A stretch of DNA of 37,229 nt from Paraburkholderia sp. C35 (GTDB lineage: Bacteria; Pseudomonadota; Gammaproteobacteria; Burkholderiales; Burkholderiaceae). A program made the translations under genes and the position numbers. The stretch covers positions 1 to 37,229 of the forward strand of contig NZ_QBUY01000093.1 of NCBI RefSeq assembly GCF_003121405.1. Direction: 5' to 3'. This document shows positions 23,032 through 31,356 of the stretch, piece after piece (within the stretch, counting starts at the first letter, position 1; each line of letters begins with the position of its first letter). The notes beneath the pieces were generated by a model. The model searched no databases, had not been told where the DNA came from, and saw only the letters and a program-made list of their open reading frames with translations.

Positions 23032-24234
23032 ATGGCCTTGCTGAATTCCTTGCTTGATTTCCTTGCCCACGGTGCGCTGCGTTTTTCGTGGTGGCAAATC
23101 GTGTTGTGGACGCTAGCCGTCACGCACGTGACGATCATCGGCGTCACGGTCTATCTGCACCGCTGCCAGGCGCACCGCGCGCTGGATCTGCATCCTGTCG
23201 CGAGTCATTTCTTCCGCTTCTGGCTGTGGATGACCACGGGCATGCTGACGGGCCAGTGGGCCGCGATTCACCGCAAGCACCACGCGAAGTGCGAAACGGA
23301 AGAAGATCCGCACAGCCCGCAAACGCGCGGTATCTGGAAGGTGCTGCTGGAAGGCGCCGAACTGTATCGCACGGAAGCGAAGAACGAAGAAACGATGCGC
23401 AAGTTCAGCCACGGCACGCCGAATGACTGGCTCGAGCGTAACGTCTACACGAAGTACCCGATCCTCGGCGTGAGCATCATGATGGTCATCGACGTCGCGC
23501 TGTTCGGCATCGTCGGTCTGAGCGTGTGGGCCGTGCAGATGATCTGGATTCCGTTCTGGGCCGCCGGCGTTGTGAATGGTCTCGGACACTTCTGGGGTTA
23601 TCGCAACTTCAACTCGTCGGATGCCAGCACGAATCTGTTCCCGTGGGGCATCATCATCGGCGGTGAAGAACTGCACAACAATCACCATACGTACGCGACG
23701 TCGGCCAAGCTGTCGAACAAGTGGTACGAGTTCGATATCGGCTGGATGTATATCCGCGTCATGTCGGCGTTCCGTCTGGCGAAGGTGAAGAAGATCGCGC
23801 CGACGCCGCGTCTGACGACGGGCAAGCTGGTGCTCGATCAGGACACGCTGCAGGCAGTGCTCGCGAACCGCTATGAAGTGATGGCGAGCTACGCGAAGGC
23901 GATCAAGCGCGCTTACCGTCAGGAACTGGCGCATCTGAAGGAAGTCGGCGCGCGCGAGAAGTATCAGCTGATGCGCGGTGCGCGTTCGTGGTTCCACAAG
24001 GAAGAAGCCGGTCTGGATGAGCCGCAGCGTATGCAATTGCCGCAGATCTTCGCGAACAGCCAGAAATTGCGCACTTACATCGAGCTGCGCAACGAACTCG
24101 CGGCGATGTGGGAACGCTCCAATGCATCGCGCGAACAACTGCTGGTGCAATTGCAAGATTGGTGTCATCGCGCAGAACAAAGCGGCATCAAGGCGCTGCA
24201 GGAATTTGCGATGCGCCTGCGGCGCTACGCCTGA
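23032..24234 (+). CDS. Membrane fatty-acid desaturase with extra C-terminal domain
   Basis: This integral-membrane non-haem di-iron desaturase of the delta-9 (acyl-CoA/acyl-lipid) type introduces a double bond into saturated acyl chains. The three histidine boxes are HRCQAH (43-48), HRKHH (80-84) and HNNHH (215-219), plus His186 in NGLGHFWGYRNF. Membrane segments are near 20-42, 58-76, 143-163 and 166-185. The catalytic part ends near 260. A further 140 residues form an Arg/Glu/Leu-rich, helical, soluble-looking domain ending in WCHRAEQSGIKALQEFAMRL, which reminds me of helices in ISL3-family transposases; its role is unknown. The ATG follows a weak AGGTAA. The first His box is at the short (HxxxxH) end of the family range. 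Confidence 0.92.
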   Translation: MALLNSLLDFLAHGALRFSWWQIVLWTLAVTHVTIIGVTVYLHRCQAHRALDLHPVASHFFRFWLWMTTGMLTGQWAAIHRKHHAKCETEEDPHSPQTRGIWKVLLEGAELYRTEAKNEETMRKFSHGTPNDWLERNVYTKYPILGVSIMMVIDVALFGIVGLSVWAVQMIWIPFWAAGVVNGLGHFWGYRNFNSSDASTNLFPWGIIIGGEELHNNHHTYATSAKLSNKWYEFDIGWMYIRVMSAFRLAKVKKIAPTPRLTTGKLVLDQDTLQAVLANRYEVMASYAKAIKRAYRQELAHLKEVGAREKYQLMRGARSWFHKEEAGLDEPQRMQLPQIFANSQKLRTYIELRNELAAMWERSNASREQLLVQLQDWCHRAEQSGIKALQEFAMRLRRYA

Positions 24235-24270
24235 TACGCGACGAAATCTATTAAACTTTCGTTACGTCAC

Positions 24271-24300
24271 AAAACCCCGCGTTGGCGGGGTTTTTCTTTT
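24271..24300 (+). terminator. Terminator of the desaturase gene
   Basis: AAAACCCCGC (24271-24280) pairs with GCGGGGTTTT (24285-24294) and a T-rich run TTTTTCTTTT follows. It lies 36 bases past the desaturase stop, just before nadA. Confidence 0.9.
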
Positions 24301-24348
24301 TGGGCTGCCGAAAAGCGTGTCGGCGGCAGGATCAGAAGGGCAGAGGAG

Positions 24349-25482
24349 ATGATGAATCAGGCGATCAGGAGCGTCGAGTACGACCGTCCGCAAGGCGCGG
24401 CCTGCAGTGTCGGCCAGGCTTGGGCGAAAGTGCCGGACGTGCCGTCCGCGCAGGAACGGCTCGCGCTGAAAGAGCGCATTCGCGGCTTGCTCAAGCGTGA
24501 GAAAGCGGTGCTCGTCGCACACTATTATGTGGATCCGGAACTGCAGGAACTGGCCGATGAGACGGGCGGTTGTGGGGCCGATTCGCTTGAGATGGCGCGC
24601 TTCGGACGAGATCGCGAAGAGCAGACACTAGTAGTCGCAGGCGTGCGCTTCATGGGCGAAACTGCGAAGATTCTTAGTCCGAACAAGCGGATTCTGATGC
24701 CCGATCTGGATGCGACCTGTTCGCTCGATCTCGGCTGTCCCGTCGATGAATTTTCCGCGTTTTGCGATCAGCATCCTGACCGCACGGTTGTCGTCTACGC
24801 GAATACAAGCGCTGCCGTGAAGGCCCGCGCCGACTGGATGGTGACGTCGTCGATCGGACTGGAAATCATCGCGGATCTGCACGCGCGCGGCGAGAAAATC
24901 ATCTGGGCACCGGACCGTCATCTGGGCGGCTATATCCAGAAGAAGACTGGCGCCGACATGTTGCTATGGCAGGGTTCGTGTCTCGTCCACGACGAATTCA
25001 AAGGTGTCGAACTCGATCTGGTCCGTGCCGAATATCCTGACGCGAAAGTGCTCGTGCATCCGGAGTCGCCTGAGAACGTCGTTGCGCTTGCGGACGTTGT
25101 CGGCTCGACGACCCAACTGATCGATGCCGCGAAGAACAGCAGCGCGACGCATTTCATCGTCGCAACCGATCTCGGCATCCTGCACAAGATGCGTCTCGCC
25201 GCGCCCGGCAAAACCTTTATCGAAGCGCCGACGGCCGGCAATAGCGCAACGTGCAAGAGCTGCGCGCATTGTCCGTGGATGGCGATGAACGGCCTGCGCA
25301 ATCTCGCCGAGGTGCTGGAGCATGGCCACAACGAAATCTTCGTCGATCCGTCGATTGGCGAGCGTGCGCGTCTTCCGATTGACCGGATGCTCGACTTCGC
25401 TGCGCGTCACAAGAAGCGCGTGCAGGCGAGCGGCGATCTCGCGCGCGATACTGCGCTGTTCTCGAATGTCGGAGCAGCGTGA
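24349..25482 (+). CDS. nadA: Quinolinate synthase
   Basis: NadA condenses iminoaspartate with dihydroxyacetone phosphate to give quinolinate, the second step of NAD de novo synthesis. Its 377 residues carry the [4Fe-4S] ligand cysteines Cys124 (DATCSL), Cys211 (GSCLVHDEF) and Cys308 (last Cys of CKSCAHC, 302-308), matching E. coli C113, C200 and C297. The start is ambiguous: ATGATG at 24349 and 24352, with GAGGAG touching the first ATG and an AAGG 8 nt away. The first was taken. The stop overlaps the nadC start. It follows the desaturase terminator, so its promoter must lie in the short 24301-24348 gap or within the desaturase gene; none is obvious. Confidence 0.97.
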   Translation: MMNQAIRSVEYDRPQGAACSVGQAWAKVPDVPSAQERLALKERIRGLLKREKAVLVAHYYVDPELQELADETGGCGADSLEMARFGRDREEQTLVVAGVRFMGETAKILSPNKRILMPDLDATCSLDLGCPVDEFSAFCDQHPDRTVVVYANTSAAVKARADWMVTSSIGLEIIADLHARGEKIIWAPDRHLGGYIQKKTGADMLLWQGSCLVHDEFKGVELDLVRAEYPDAKVLVHPESPENVVALADVVGSTTQLIDAAKNSSATHFIVATDLGILHKMRLAAPGKTFIEAPTAGNSATCKSCAHCPWMAMNGLRNLAEVLEHGHNEIFVDPSIGERARLPIDRMLDFAARHKKRVQASGDLARDTALFSNVGAA

Positions 25483-26384
25483 TGGGCGTGACTGAGCAAC
25501 TGGAAGTGAAGGATGCGGTTTCGCCGCTGTTCGCTGAAATCGAAGCGCAGTACGGCGACGCATTTGCGGCAGCGTTCGCGCGCAACGTTAGCGATGCGCT
25601 CGCCGAAGACGTCGGCAGCGGCGATCTGACGGGCTTGCTGGTTCCCGCCGACGAGGTGCGCGACGCGCGCATCATCGTGCGGGAAGAGGCGGTATTGTGC
25701 GGCGTGCCCTGGTTCAACGAAGTGATGCGTCGGGTCGATCCGCGTATTGACGTGCAATGGTGTTATCGCGAAGGCGATCGCATGACGGCGGACTCGTTGG
25801 TGTGCACGTTGCGCGGTCCGGCTCGCTCGCTGCTGACGGCCGAACGCAATGGCCTGAACTTCCTGCAGATGTTGTCGGGCGTGGCGAGCGCCACGCGCAA
25901 ATTTGCCGATGCCATCGAGCACACGCGTGCTCGCGTGCTCGATACGCGCAAGACCTTGCCAGGCCTGCGGCTCGCGCAGAAGTACGCGGTGCGCGTCGGC
26001 GGCGGTGCGAATCAGCGGCTCGCGCTCTATGACGGCATCCTGATCAAGGAAAATCACATCGCGGCAGCTGGCGGCGTCGGCGCGGCGATGCAGGCAGCAC
26101 TCGCGCTGAACGCGGGTGTGTCGATCCAGATCGAAGTCGAAACGCTCGATCAACTGGACACAGCGCTCGCGAGCGGCGCGAAGTCGGTTCTGCTCGACAA
26201 CTTCTCGTTCGACATGATGCGCGACGCGGTGCGCATCACGACGGGGCGTGCGGTGCTCGAAGTGTCCGGCGGCGTGAACTTCGAGACGATCCGGCAGATT
26301 GCGGAGACGGGCGTCGATCGCGTGTCGGTCGGTGCGTTGACCAAGGACGTGCGCGCGACGGATTTCTCGATGCGTATCGTTTGA
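25482..26384 (+). CDS. nadC: Nicotinate-nucleotide pyrophosphorylase (carboxylating)
   Basis: NadC (quinolinate phosphoribosyltransferase) converts quinolinate and PRPP to nicotinate mononucleotide, CO2 and pyrophosphate. It has 300 residues from the ATG at 25482. GGAG lies 7 nt upstream, and the ATG shares one base with the nadA stop (TGATG). A GTG three bases earlier is possible. Active-site blocks are ALAEDVGSGDLT, TRKTLPGLR, KYAVRVGGGANQR and LYDGILIKENH, all intact, with the phosphate-binding VSGGVN later. The N-terminus is about 15 residues longer than average. It is coupled to nadA and convergent with nadB, completing the three-gene quinolinate pathway. Confidence 0.97.
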   Translation: MGVTEQLEVKDAVSPLFAEIEAQYGDAFAAAFARNVSDALAEDVGSGDLTGLLVPADEVRDARIIVREEAVLCGVPWFNEVMRRVDPRIDVQWCYREGDRMTADSLVCTLRGPARSLLTAERNGLNFLQMLSGVASATRKFADAIEHTRARVLDTRKTLPGLRLAQKYAVRVGGGANQRLALYDGILIKENHIAAAGGVGAAMQAALALNAGVSIQIEVETLDQLDTALASGAKSVLLDNFSFDMMRDAVRITTGRAVLEVSGGVNFETIRQIAETGVDRVSVGALTKDVRATDFSMRIV

Positions 26385-26407
26385 TCGAAGTTGCAGGCGG
26401 CCCAAAC

Positions 26408-26445
26408 AAAAGGCCATCGCCAGTCTGACTGGCGATGGCCTTTTT
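26408..26445. terminator. Bidirectional terminator between nadC and nadB
   Basis: A perfect 17-bp stem (26408-26424 with 26428-26444) closes a 3-nt loop CTG. Its ends are A/T runs, so both strands give GGCCTTTT-type tails. It sits between the convergent nadC and nadB genes, 23 and 28 bases from their stops. Confidence 0.93.
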
Positions 26446-26472
26446 CAATGCAAGTCGCGTTGCCTGGTCTGG

Positions 26473-28071
26473 CTAAACGTTGCGATTCGGCACGCGTTCC
26501 GGCGAAAGCACGCTTGGCAGTGCTTTGGGAAGTGCGTTCGGCCAGTCCCGGCTGAAGTGCAGTCCGCGACTTTCGCGCCGTGAACGCGCGCCTTCGACGA
26601 TCAGTGACGCCACGTCGACCAGATTGCGCAGTTCGAGCAGATCGCGGCTGACCTTGAAGTTCGCGTAGTACTCGTGGATCTCGTCGCGTAGTAACGTCAG
26701 CCGATGCTTCGCGCGCGCGAGCCGCTTGTCCGTGCGCACGATGCCGACGTAATTCCACATCAGGCGGCGTAGCTCGTCCCAGTTGTGTGCGACGACCACT
26801 TCTTCGTCTGGATCGGAGACGCGGCTTTCGTCCCAATCGGGCAGCGGTGCGTGCACGGCGGCGCCGAAGCCTTCGCTCTCGATGGCTTGCGCAGCGGAGC
26901 GACCGATCCCGAGACATTCGAGCAGCGAGTTGCTCGCAAGCCGGTTCGCGCCGTGCAAGCCCGTGCACGATGTTTCGCCGACTGCGTAAAGCCCGGCCAG
27001 ATCCGTGCGTCCTGCGAGATCGGTGACGACACCGCCGCACGTGTAGTGCGCCGCGGGCACGACGGGAATCGGCTCTTTCGTGATGTCGATGCCGAACTCG
27101 AGGCAGCGCGCCAGGATGGTCGGGAAGTGTTCGTGCAGGAACTCCGGCGACTGGTGGCTGATGTCGAGATAAACGCAATCGATACCGCGTTTCTTGATCT
27201 CGAAGTCGATAGCGCGCGCGACGATGTCGCGCGGCGCGAGTTCGGCGCGCTCATCGTGAGCGGGCATGAAGCGCGTGCCGTCGGGCAGCTTAAGAATCCC
27301 GCCTTCTCCTCTCACGGCTTCCGAGATCAGGAAGGACTTGGCGTAAGGATGGAACAGACACGTCGGATGAAACTGGATGAACTCCATGTTCGCCACGCGA
27401 CAGCCCGCCCGCCAGGCCATCGCGATGCCATCGCCTGTCGCGGTATCGGGGTTGGTCGTGTAGAGATAAACCTTGCCAGCACCGCCTGTGGCCAGCACGG
27501 TATGCGGCGCCTCGATCGTGACGGTCCGTCCGCTGGCAAGATCGAGTGCATACAGGCCGTGGCAGCGGCGCCCAGGTAGGCCGAGACGATCCGATGTGAT
27601 CAGGTCGATCGCGTAATGGTCTTCGAGCAGCGTGATGTTTGGATGTTGCCGCACGCGCTCGCTCAACGTGGCGACCACGGCGTGTCCGGTCGCGTCCGCA
27701 GCATGGATGATGCGCCGATGGCTGTGGCCGCCCTCGCGTGTGAGATGAAAGCCGAGTTCCGCGGCATCGTCTTTCGTGAACGGCACGCCCTGGTCGATCA
27801 GCCACTGGATCGCCTCACGGCCATGTTCGACGATGAAGCGGGTGGCGGCTTCGTCGCACAGGCCGCCGCCGGCGACCAGCGTGTCGTCGACGTGATTTTC
27901 GACGCTGTCGGCCGAGTCGAGCACGGCGGCGATGCCGCCCTGCGCCCAATCACTGGCGCCATCGGTCAGCGAACGCTTGGCGATCACCGCGACGCGCCGC
28001 GTCTGCGCGAGATTCAGTGCGACACTCAACCCGGCAAGGCCGCTGCCGACAATCGCTACATCGAAATTCAT
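26473..28071 (-). CDS. nadB: L-aspartate oxidase
   Basis: NadB is an FAD enzyme that oxidises L-aspartate to iminoaspartate, the substrate of NadA. Its 532 residues (E. coli 540) are complete. The dinucleotide motif is VGSGLAGLSVAL (8-19). It belongs to the succinate dehydrogenase/fumarate reductase flavoprotein family: DWAQGGIAA, the capping-domain block EFIQFHPTCL, SEAVRGEGG, HYTCGGV and the FAD-binding GLHGANRLASNSLLECL are all present. A helical C-terminal domain follows from about 425. The ATG at 28071 directly touches AGGAG, but a GGAG 6 nt upstream gives normal spacing. It is convergent with nadA-nadC, so the NAD genes form two units. Confidence 0.97.
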   Translation of the reverse strand: MNFDVAIVGSGLAGLSVALNLAQTRRVAVIAKRSLTDGASDWAQGGIAAVLDSADSVENHVDDTLVAGGGLCDEAATRFIVEHGREAIQWLIDQGVPFTKDDAAELGFHLTREGGHSHRRIIHAADATGHAVVATLSERVRQHPNITLLEDHYAIDLITSDRLGLPGRRCHGLYALDLASGRTVTIEAPHTVLATGGAGKVYLYTTNPDTATGDGIAMAWRAGCRVANMEFIQFHPTCLFHPYAKSFLISEAVRGEGGILKLPDGTRFMPAHDERAELAPRDIVARAIDFEIKKRGIDCVYLDISHQSPEFLHEHFPTILARCLEFGIDITKEPIPVVPAAHYTCGGVVTDLAGRTDLAGLYAVGETSCTGLHGANRLASNSLLECLGIGRSAAQAIESEGFGAAVHAPLPDWDESRVSDPDEEVVVAHNWDELRRLMWNYVGIVRTDKRLARAKHRLTLLRDEIHEYYANFKVSRDLLELRNLVDVASLIVEGARSRRESRGLHFSRDWPNALPKALPSVLSPERVPNRNV

Positions 28072-28249
28072 CTCCTCTCTCCGTCGTTTTGCGCGGCCGT
28101 TGCGCGACGAATGCCGTCACAGCCGTTCGATTGGGAAACCGAAGAGCATACGCGTTGAAACCGTCGAGGGAAAGCTGGCCGGACGGCGTAGTGTTTTGCG
28201 TGTGCTGGAGAAAGCGAGGAATGCTGAAGAAGGGAGGCTGACGAGCGGC

Positions 28250-28285
28250 CGGAAAACAAAAAGCCCCGCGTGTAGCGGGGCTTTT
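28250..28285 (-). terminator. Terminator of rpmB-rpmG
   Basis: AAAAGCCCCGC (28285-28275 on the minus strand) pairs with GCGGGGCTTTT (28269-28259) around a 5-nt loop, followed by TGTTTT. It lies 27 bases after the rpmG stop. Confidence 0.9.
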
Positions 28286-28312
28286 CTTCGTCAAACAGGC
28301 TGGGAAACCAGA

Positions 28313-28480
28313 TTACTTGATCTTCGTTTCCTTGTACGCCACATGCTTGCGAACGACGGGATCGAACTTCATGATCTCCATCTTTTCCGGCATGTTGCGC
28401 TTGTTCTTCGTGGTCGTGTAGAAGTGACCCGTACCTGCGGTCGATTCCAGCTTGATCTTGTCGCGTGCGCCCTTGGCCAT
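28313..28480 (-). CDS. rpmG: Ribosomal protein bL33
   Basis: This 55-residue component of the large ribosomal subunit is too short to be found by length-filtered gene searches. The translation starts MAKGARDKIKLESTAGTG and ends VRKHVAYKETKIK, the usual length and sequence of the proteobacterial protein. It contains no cysteines, so it is the zinc-free form. AGGAG lies 7 nt before the ATG. The start is 10 bases after the rpmB stop and a terminator follows, so rpmB-rpmG form the standard two-gene operon. Confidence 0.97.
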   Translation of the reverse strand: MAKGARDKIKLESTAGTGHFYTTTKNKRNMPEKMEIMKFDPVVRKHVAYKETKIK

Positions 28481-28490
28481 GATTTACTCC

Positions 28491-28724
28491 TTAGGCTTCG
28501 CCACGTGCGCGCAGGTCTGCGAGCACGGAGTCGATACCGTTCTTGTCGATCAGGCGCAGACCGGCGTTCGAAACGCGCAGGCGCACCCAACGGTTTTCGC
28601 TTTCAACCCAGAAACGGCGGTTTTGCAGATTCGGGAGAAAACGACGCTTGGTCTTGTTGTTCGCGTGGGAAACGTTGTTGCCGCTCATCGGCGCTTTCCC
28701 AGTTACTTGGCATACGCGTGCCAT
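28491..28724 (-). CDS. rpmB: Ribosomal protein bL28
   Basis: This 77-residue large-subunit protein begins [21 protein letters not shown], the canonical N-terminus, with a basic [11 protein letters not shown] stretch. AGGAGTG precedes the ATG at a normal distance. It is the first gene of the rpmB-rpmG operon. The promoter at 28877-28906 gives a leader of about 145 nt containing two 12-bp palindromes, which may take part in autoregulation (inference). Confidence 0.97.
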
Positions 28725-28876
28725 GAGAGCACTCCTAATACGCTAATTCTGAGTTCGGAACGCCGTGAAGTTTCCCGGGAAAAACATAAGGACCGAGCCG
28801 TAGCCGACTTGAATCACTTGCTTTCCGGAAAGGCCTTAATGGCTTCGGAACAGGGGTTGGAAAGAGGCAAACCGAA

Positions 28877-28906
28877 ATTCTAGCAGAAAAAGAGCCGATA
28901 AATCAA
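28877..28906 (-). promoter_or_regulatory. Sigma-70 promoter of rpmB-rpmG
   Basis: On the minus strand, TTGATT (28906-28901) and TAGAAT (28882-28877) are 18 bp apart, with 4 of 6 and 5 of 6 consensus matches. Transcription would start near 28870. Confidence 0.6.
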
Positions 28907-28972
28907 ACCGAATTTGCGATGGCGAACAAACCTGTGGCATTCATGCCTCCGCCGCGCCCGGCACGGCGCCAT

Positions 28973-29701
28973 TCACGGCCAGCCAGCACTGGCAAACGAA
29001 AAGGTTTCGTTCGCGCCGATCACCAGATGATCGATCAACTGCACGTCGATCAGCGCGAGCGTGTCGCGCAGCACGCGGGTGAGCTGGCAGTCGCTGGTGC
29101 TCGGCTTGACGGCGCCGGATGGGTGATTATGTGCGACGATCAGGCTCGCCGCATTCAGCGACAGCGCGCGCCGCACGATTTCACGCGGATAGACAGCCAT
29201 GCGCGTGAGCGAGCCGCGTGAATTTTCTTCCGTGCGGATCAGCCGGTGTCGCGTATCCAGAAAAAGGCAAATGAACACCTCATAGGGGCGCGACCCGATC
29301 AGCAGACGCAAGTAATCCTTGACCGCTTCAGGCGAATCGATCAGCGGGCGTTCGCGGATCTTCTCGGCCAGCGCGCGCCGTGCCATCTCCATGATGGCTA
29401 GCAACTGCGCGCGCTTGGCCGGGCCGACACCGCGCACGCCGTCGAAATCGCCGGGTGTGGCGTCCAGCATGGCACGTAGCGAGCCGAAGCGATGCAACAG
29501 CGAACGCGCGAGATCGAAGACATTGTGGCCGGGCAGCCCTGAGCCGAGCACGAGTGCGACCAGTTCGGTGTCTGACAACGCCGCCGCACCCGCGTCGAGC
29601 AGACGCTCGCGCGGCATGTCGCGCGACGGCCAGGCCTGCGGCGGACGGCGCACAGCGCATTTTTCCGCCTCGGCGAAGGGTAGGGCAATCGGGTTATTCA
29701 T
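28973..29701 (-). CDS. radC: RadC family JAB/MPN-domain protein
   Basis: RadC proteins have an N-terminal helix-hairpin-helix region and a C-terminal JAB1/MPN+ metalloprotease-like domain. Despite the name, their role in DNA repair is unsettled. The 242-residue product shows VRGVGPAKRAQLLA (HhH, 89-102) and the metal motif HNHPSG (191-196) with Asp204, so His191, His193 and Asp204 are all conserved. It is chromosomal, full length and has a good AAGGAAG before the ATG. It is divergent from fkpB. This is the housekeeping type, not the shorter mobile-element type. Confidence 0.94.
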   Translation of the reverse strand: MNNPIALPFAEAEKCAVRRPPQAWPSRDMPRERLLDAGAAALSDTELVALVLGSGLPGHNVFDLARSLLHRFGSLRAMLDATPGDFDGVRGVGPAKRAQLLAIMEMARRALAEKIRERPLIDSPEAVKDYLRLLIGSRPYEVFICLFLDTRHRLIRTEENSRGSLTRMAVYPREIVRRALSLNAASLIVAHNHPSGAVKPSTSDCQLTRVLRDTLALIDVQLIDHLVIGANETFSFASAGWP

Positions 29702-29781
29702 GACAGCTTCCTTGGAATTTCAAATGAGGCGGCGACCACGCAGCGCGCAGCAACGTTCCAGCCGGCTCGGGATATGTGGCT

Positions 29782-29787
29782 TACAAT
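29782..29787 (+). promoter_or_regulatory. -10 box of fkpB-ispH
   Basis: TACAAT matches the -10 consensus at 5 of 6 positions and would start a leader of about 95 nt before the fkpB ATG at 29890. No good -35 at 16-18 bp was found. Confidence 0.4.
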
Positions 29788-29889
29788 AGAGCCTTTGCGC
29801 ACGGCGCTCCGGCCTCGAACTGGCCTGCCTTGCGCGCGACCTGCGCGGCCGCGTTCCTGCCCCGCGCGCCACGACCGAACGAGTACCGC

Positions 29890-30345
29890 ATGAGCATCAT
29901 CGACATCTCCGAAGTGAAATCCGGTTCGCACGTCACGCTTCATTACCGGCTTTCGCTCGCCGATGGCACCGAGATCGTCAGCACCTTCAACGACAAACCC
30001 GCTACGCTGCTGCTGGGTGCAGGCCAACTGGCGCCGCCGCTGGAAGACATTCTGCTGGGAATGAAGGTCGGTCACCATTCGACCTTTCAGCTAGCCGCAG
30101 GCGAAGCATTCGGCCCGCGCAATCCGGAACTGATCCAGCGCGTATCGCTGGCCACGCTGCGCGAAAATGCGATGATCGGCGAGGATTTTTCTCCCGGCGA
30201 TCTCGTCGAATTCAATGCACCGGGCGGTGGCCGCTACGCCGGCGTGCTGAAAGAAGTCGGCGAAACCTCGGCGCTCTTCGATTTCAACCATCCGCTCGCC
30301 GGCCAGGCGCTGACGTTCGAAGTCAAAATCATCGGGATCCTGTAA
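29890..30345 (+). CDS. fkpB: FKBP-type peptidyl-prolyl isomerase, SlpA/FkpB type
   Basis: This is a cytoplasmic prolyl isomerase of the FKBP family. The 151-residue product resembles E. coli FkpB (SlpA, 149). The FKBP core is split by the insert-in-flap typical of SlyD/SlpA proteins: VTLHYRLSLADGTEIVSTF, then LLGAGQLAPPLEDILLGMKVG, the insert around 70-120, and NHPLAGQALTFEVKI at the end. The ATG at 29890 (MSIIDISEV) is used; the frame start at 29776 adds residues that do not fit. It is followed by ispH after 2 bases, the same pairing as in E. coli. Confidence 0.93.
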   Translation: MSIIDISEVKSGSHVTLHYRLSLADGTEIVSTFNDKPATLLLGAGQLAPPLEDILLGMKVGHHSTFQLAAGEAFGPRNPELIQRVSLATLRENAMIGEDFSPGDLVEFNAPGGGRYAGVLKEVGETSALFDFNHPLAGQALTFEVKIIGIL

Positions 30346-30347
30346 AC

Positions 30348-31307
30348 ATGAGCATCACGGACACGACTCTCGCCGAAACGGAAATCCTGCTCGCACAACC
30401 GCGCGGGTTCTGCGCCGGCGTCGATCGGGCCATCGAGATCGTCGAGCGCGCCATCAAGCTGTACGGTTCGCCGATCTACGTGCGTCACGAAATCGTTCAT
30501 AACGCATATGTCGTCGAAGATCTGCGCAAGAAGGGCGCGATCTTCATCGAGCAGCTCGAAGAAGTGCCCGCCGGCAGCACGGTGATCTTCAGCGCGCATG
30601 GCGTGTCGAAGGCGGTGCGTGCCGAGGCCGATGAGCGCGGTCTGCGCGTGTATGACGCGACGTGTCCGCTCGTTACCAAGGTGCACATCGAAGTCGCCAA
30701 GATGCGCGCGGAAGGCTTCGACATCGTGATGATCGGCCACAAGGGCCACCCTGAAGTCGAAGGCACGATGGGCCAGACGGGCGAGGGCATGTATCTCGTC
30801 GAAGATATCGAGGACGTGCAGGCGCTCCAGCTCGCCGATCCCGACCGCATCGCGTACGTGACGCAAACCCCGCTGTCGGTCGACGACGCCGCGCAGATCA
30901 TCGGCGCGTTGAAGGCCAAGTTCCCGAACATCAAGGAACCGAAGAAGCAGGACATCTGCTACGCGACGCAAAACCGCCAGGACGCCGTGAAATTCATGGC
31001 GCCGCAGTGCGATGTGGTGATCGTGGTCGGCAGCCCGAACAGCTCGAACTCCAACCGGCTGCGCGAGCTCGCCGAAAAGCTCGGCGTGCCGTCGTACATG
31101 GTGGATTCGCCCGATCAGATCGATCCCGCGTGGGTGGCCGACAAGCGCCGCATTGGCGTGACGGCAGGTGCGTCGGCGCCGGAAGCGTTGGCTCAGGCAG
31201 TCATTGGCCGGTTGCGTGAACTGGGCGTGCGCAACGTGCGCGCGCTGGAAGGCATCGAGGAAAACATTGCGTTTCCGCTGCCGCGCGGGCTGGGTTTGCC
31301 TGCCTGA
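30348..31307 (+). CDS. ispH: 4-hydroxy-3-methylbut-2-enyl diphosphate reductase
   Basis: IspH (LytB) catalyses the last step of the MEP pathway, reducing HMBPP to isopentenyl and dimethylallyl diphosphate. The 319 residues have the three iron-sulfur cysteines Cys22 (RGFCAGV), Cys106 (DATCPLV) and Cys204 (DICYATQNRQ). The proton-relay Glu136 lies in GHPEVEGTMGQ, and SPNSSNSNRL binds the diphosphate. The ATG follows the fkpB stop by 2 bases, with only a weak upstream GGGA, so translation probably depends on coupling. A strong terminator follows. Confidence 0.97.
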   Translation: MSITDTTLAETEILLAQPRGFCAGVDRAIEIVERAIKLYGSPIYVRHEIVHNAYVVEDLRKKGAIFIEQLEEVPAGSTVIFSAHGVSKAVRAEADERGLRVYDATCPLVTKVHIEVAKMRAEGFDIVMIGHKGHPEVEGTMGQTGEGMYLVEDIEDVQALQLADPDRIAYVTQTPLSVDDAAQIIGALKAKFPNIKEPKKQDICYATQNRQDAVKFMAPQCDVVIVVGSPNSSNSNRLRELAEKLGVPSYMVDSPDQIDPAWVADKRRIGVTAGASAPEALAQAVIGRLRELGVRNVRALEGIEENIAFPLPRGLGLPA

Positions 31308-31325
31308 CGAACTGTCCCCTCATCG

Positions 31326-31356
31326 AAAAAGCGCGCCGCCGGCGCGCTTTTTTATT
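31326..31356 (+). terminator. Terminator of fkpB-ispH
   Basis: AAAAGCGCGCC (31327-31337) and GGCGCGCTTTT (31341-31351) form an 11-bp stem with a 3-nt loop, followed by TT and ATT. It lies about 20 bases after the ispH stop. Confidence 0.9.
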
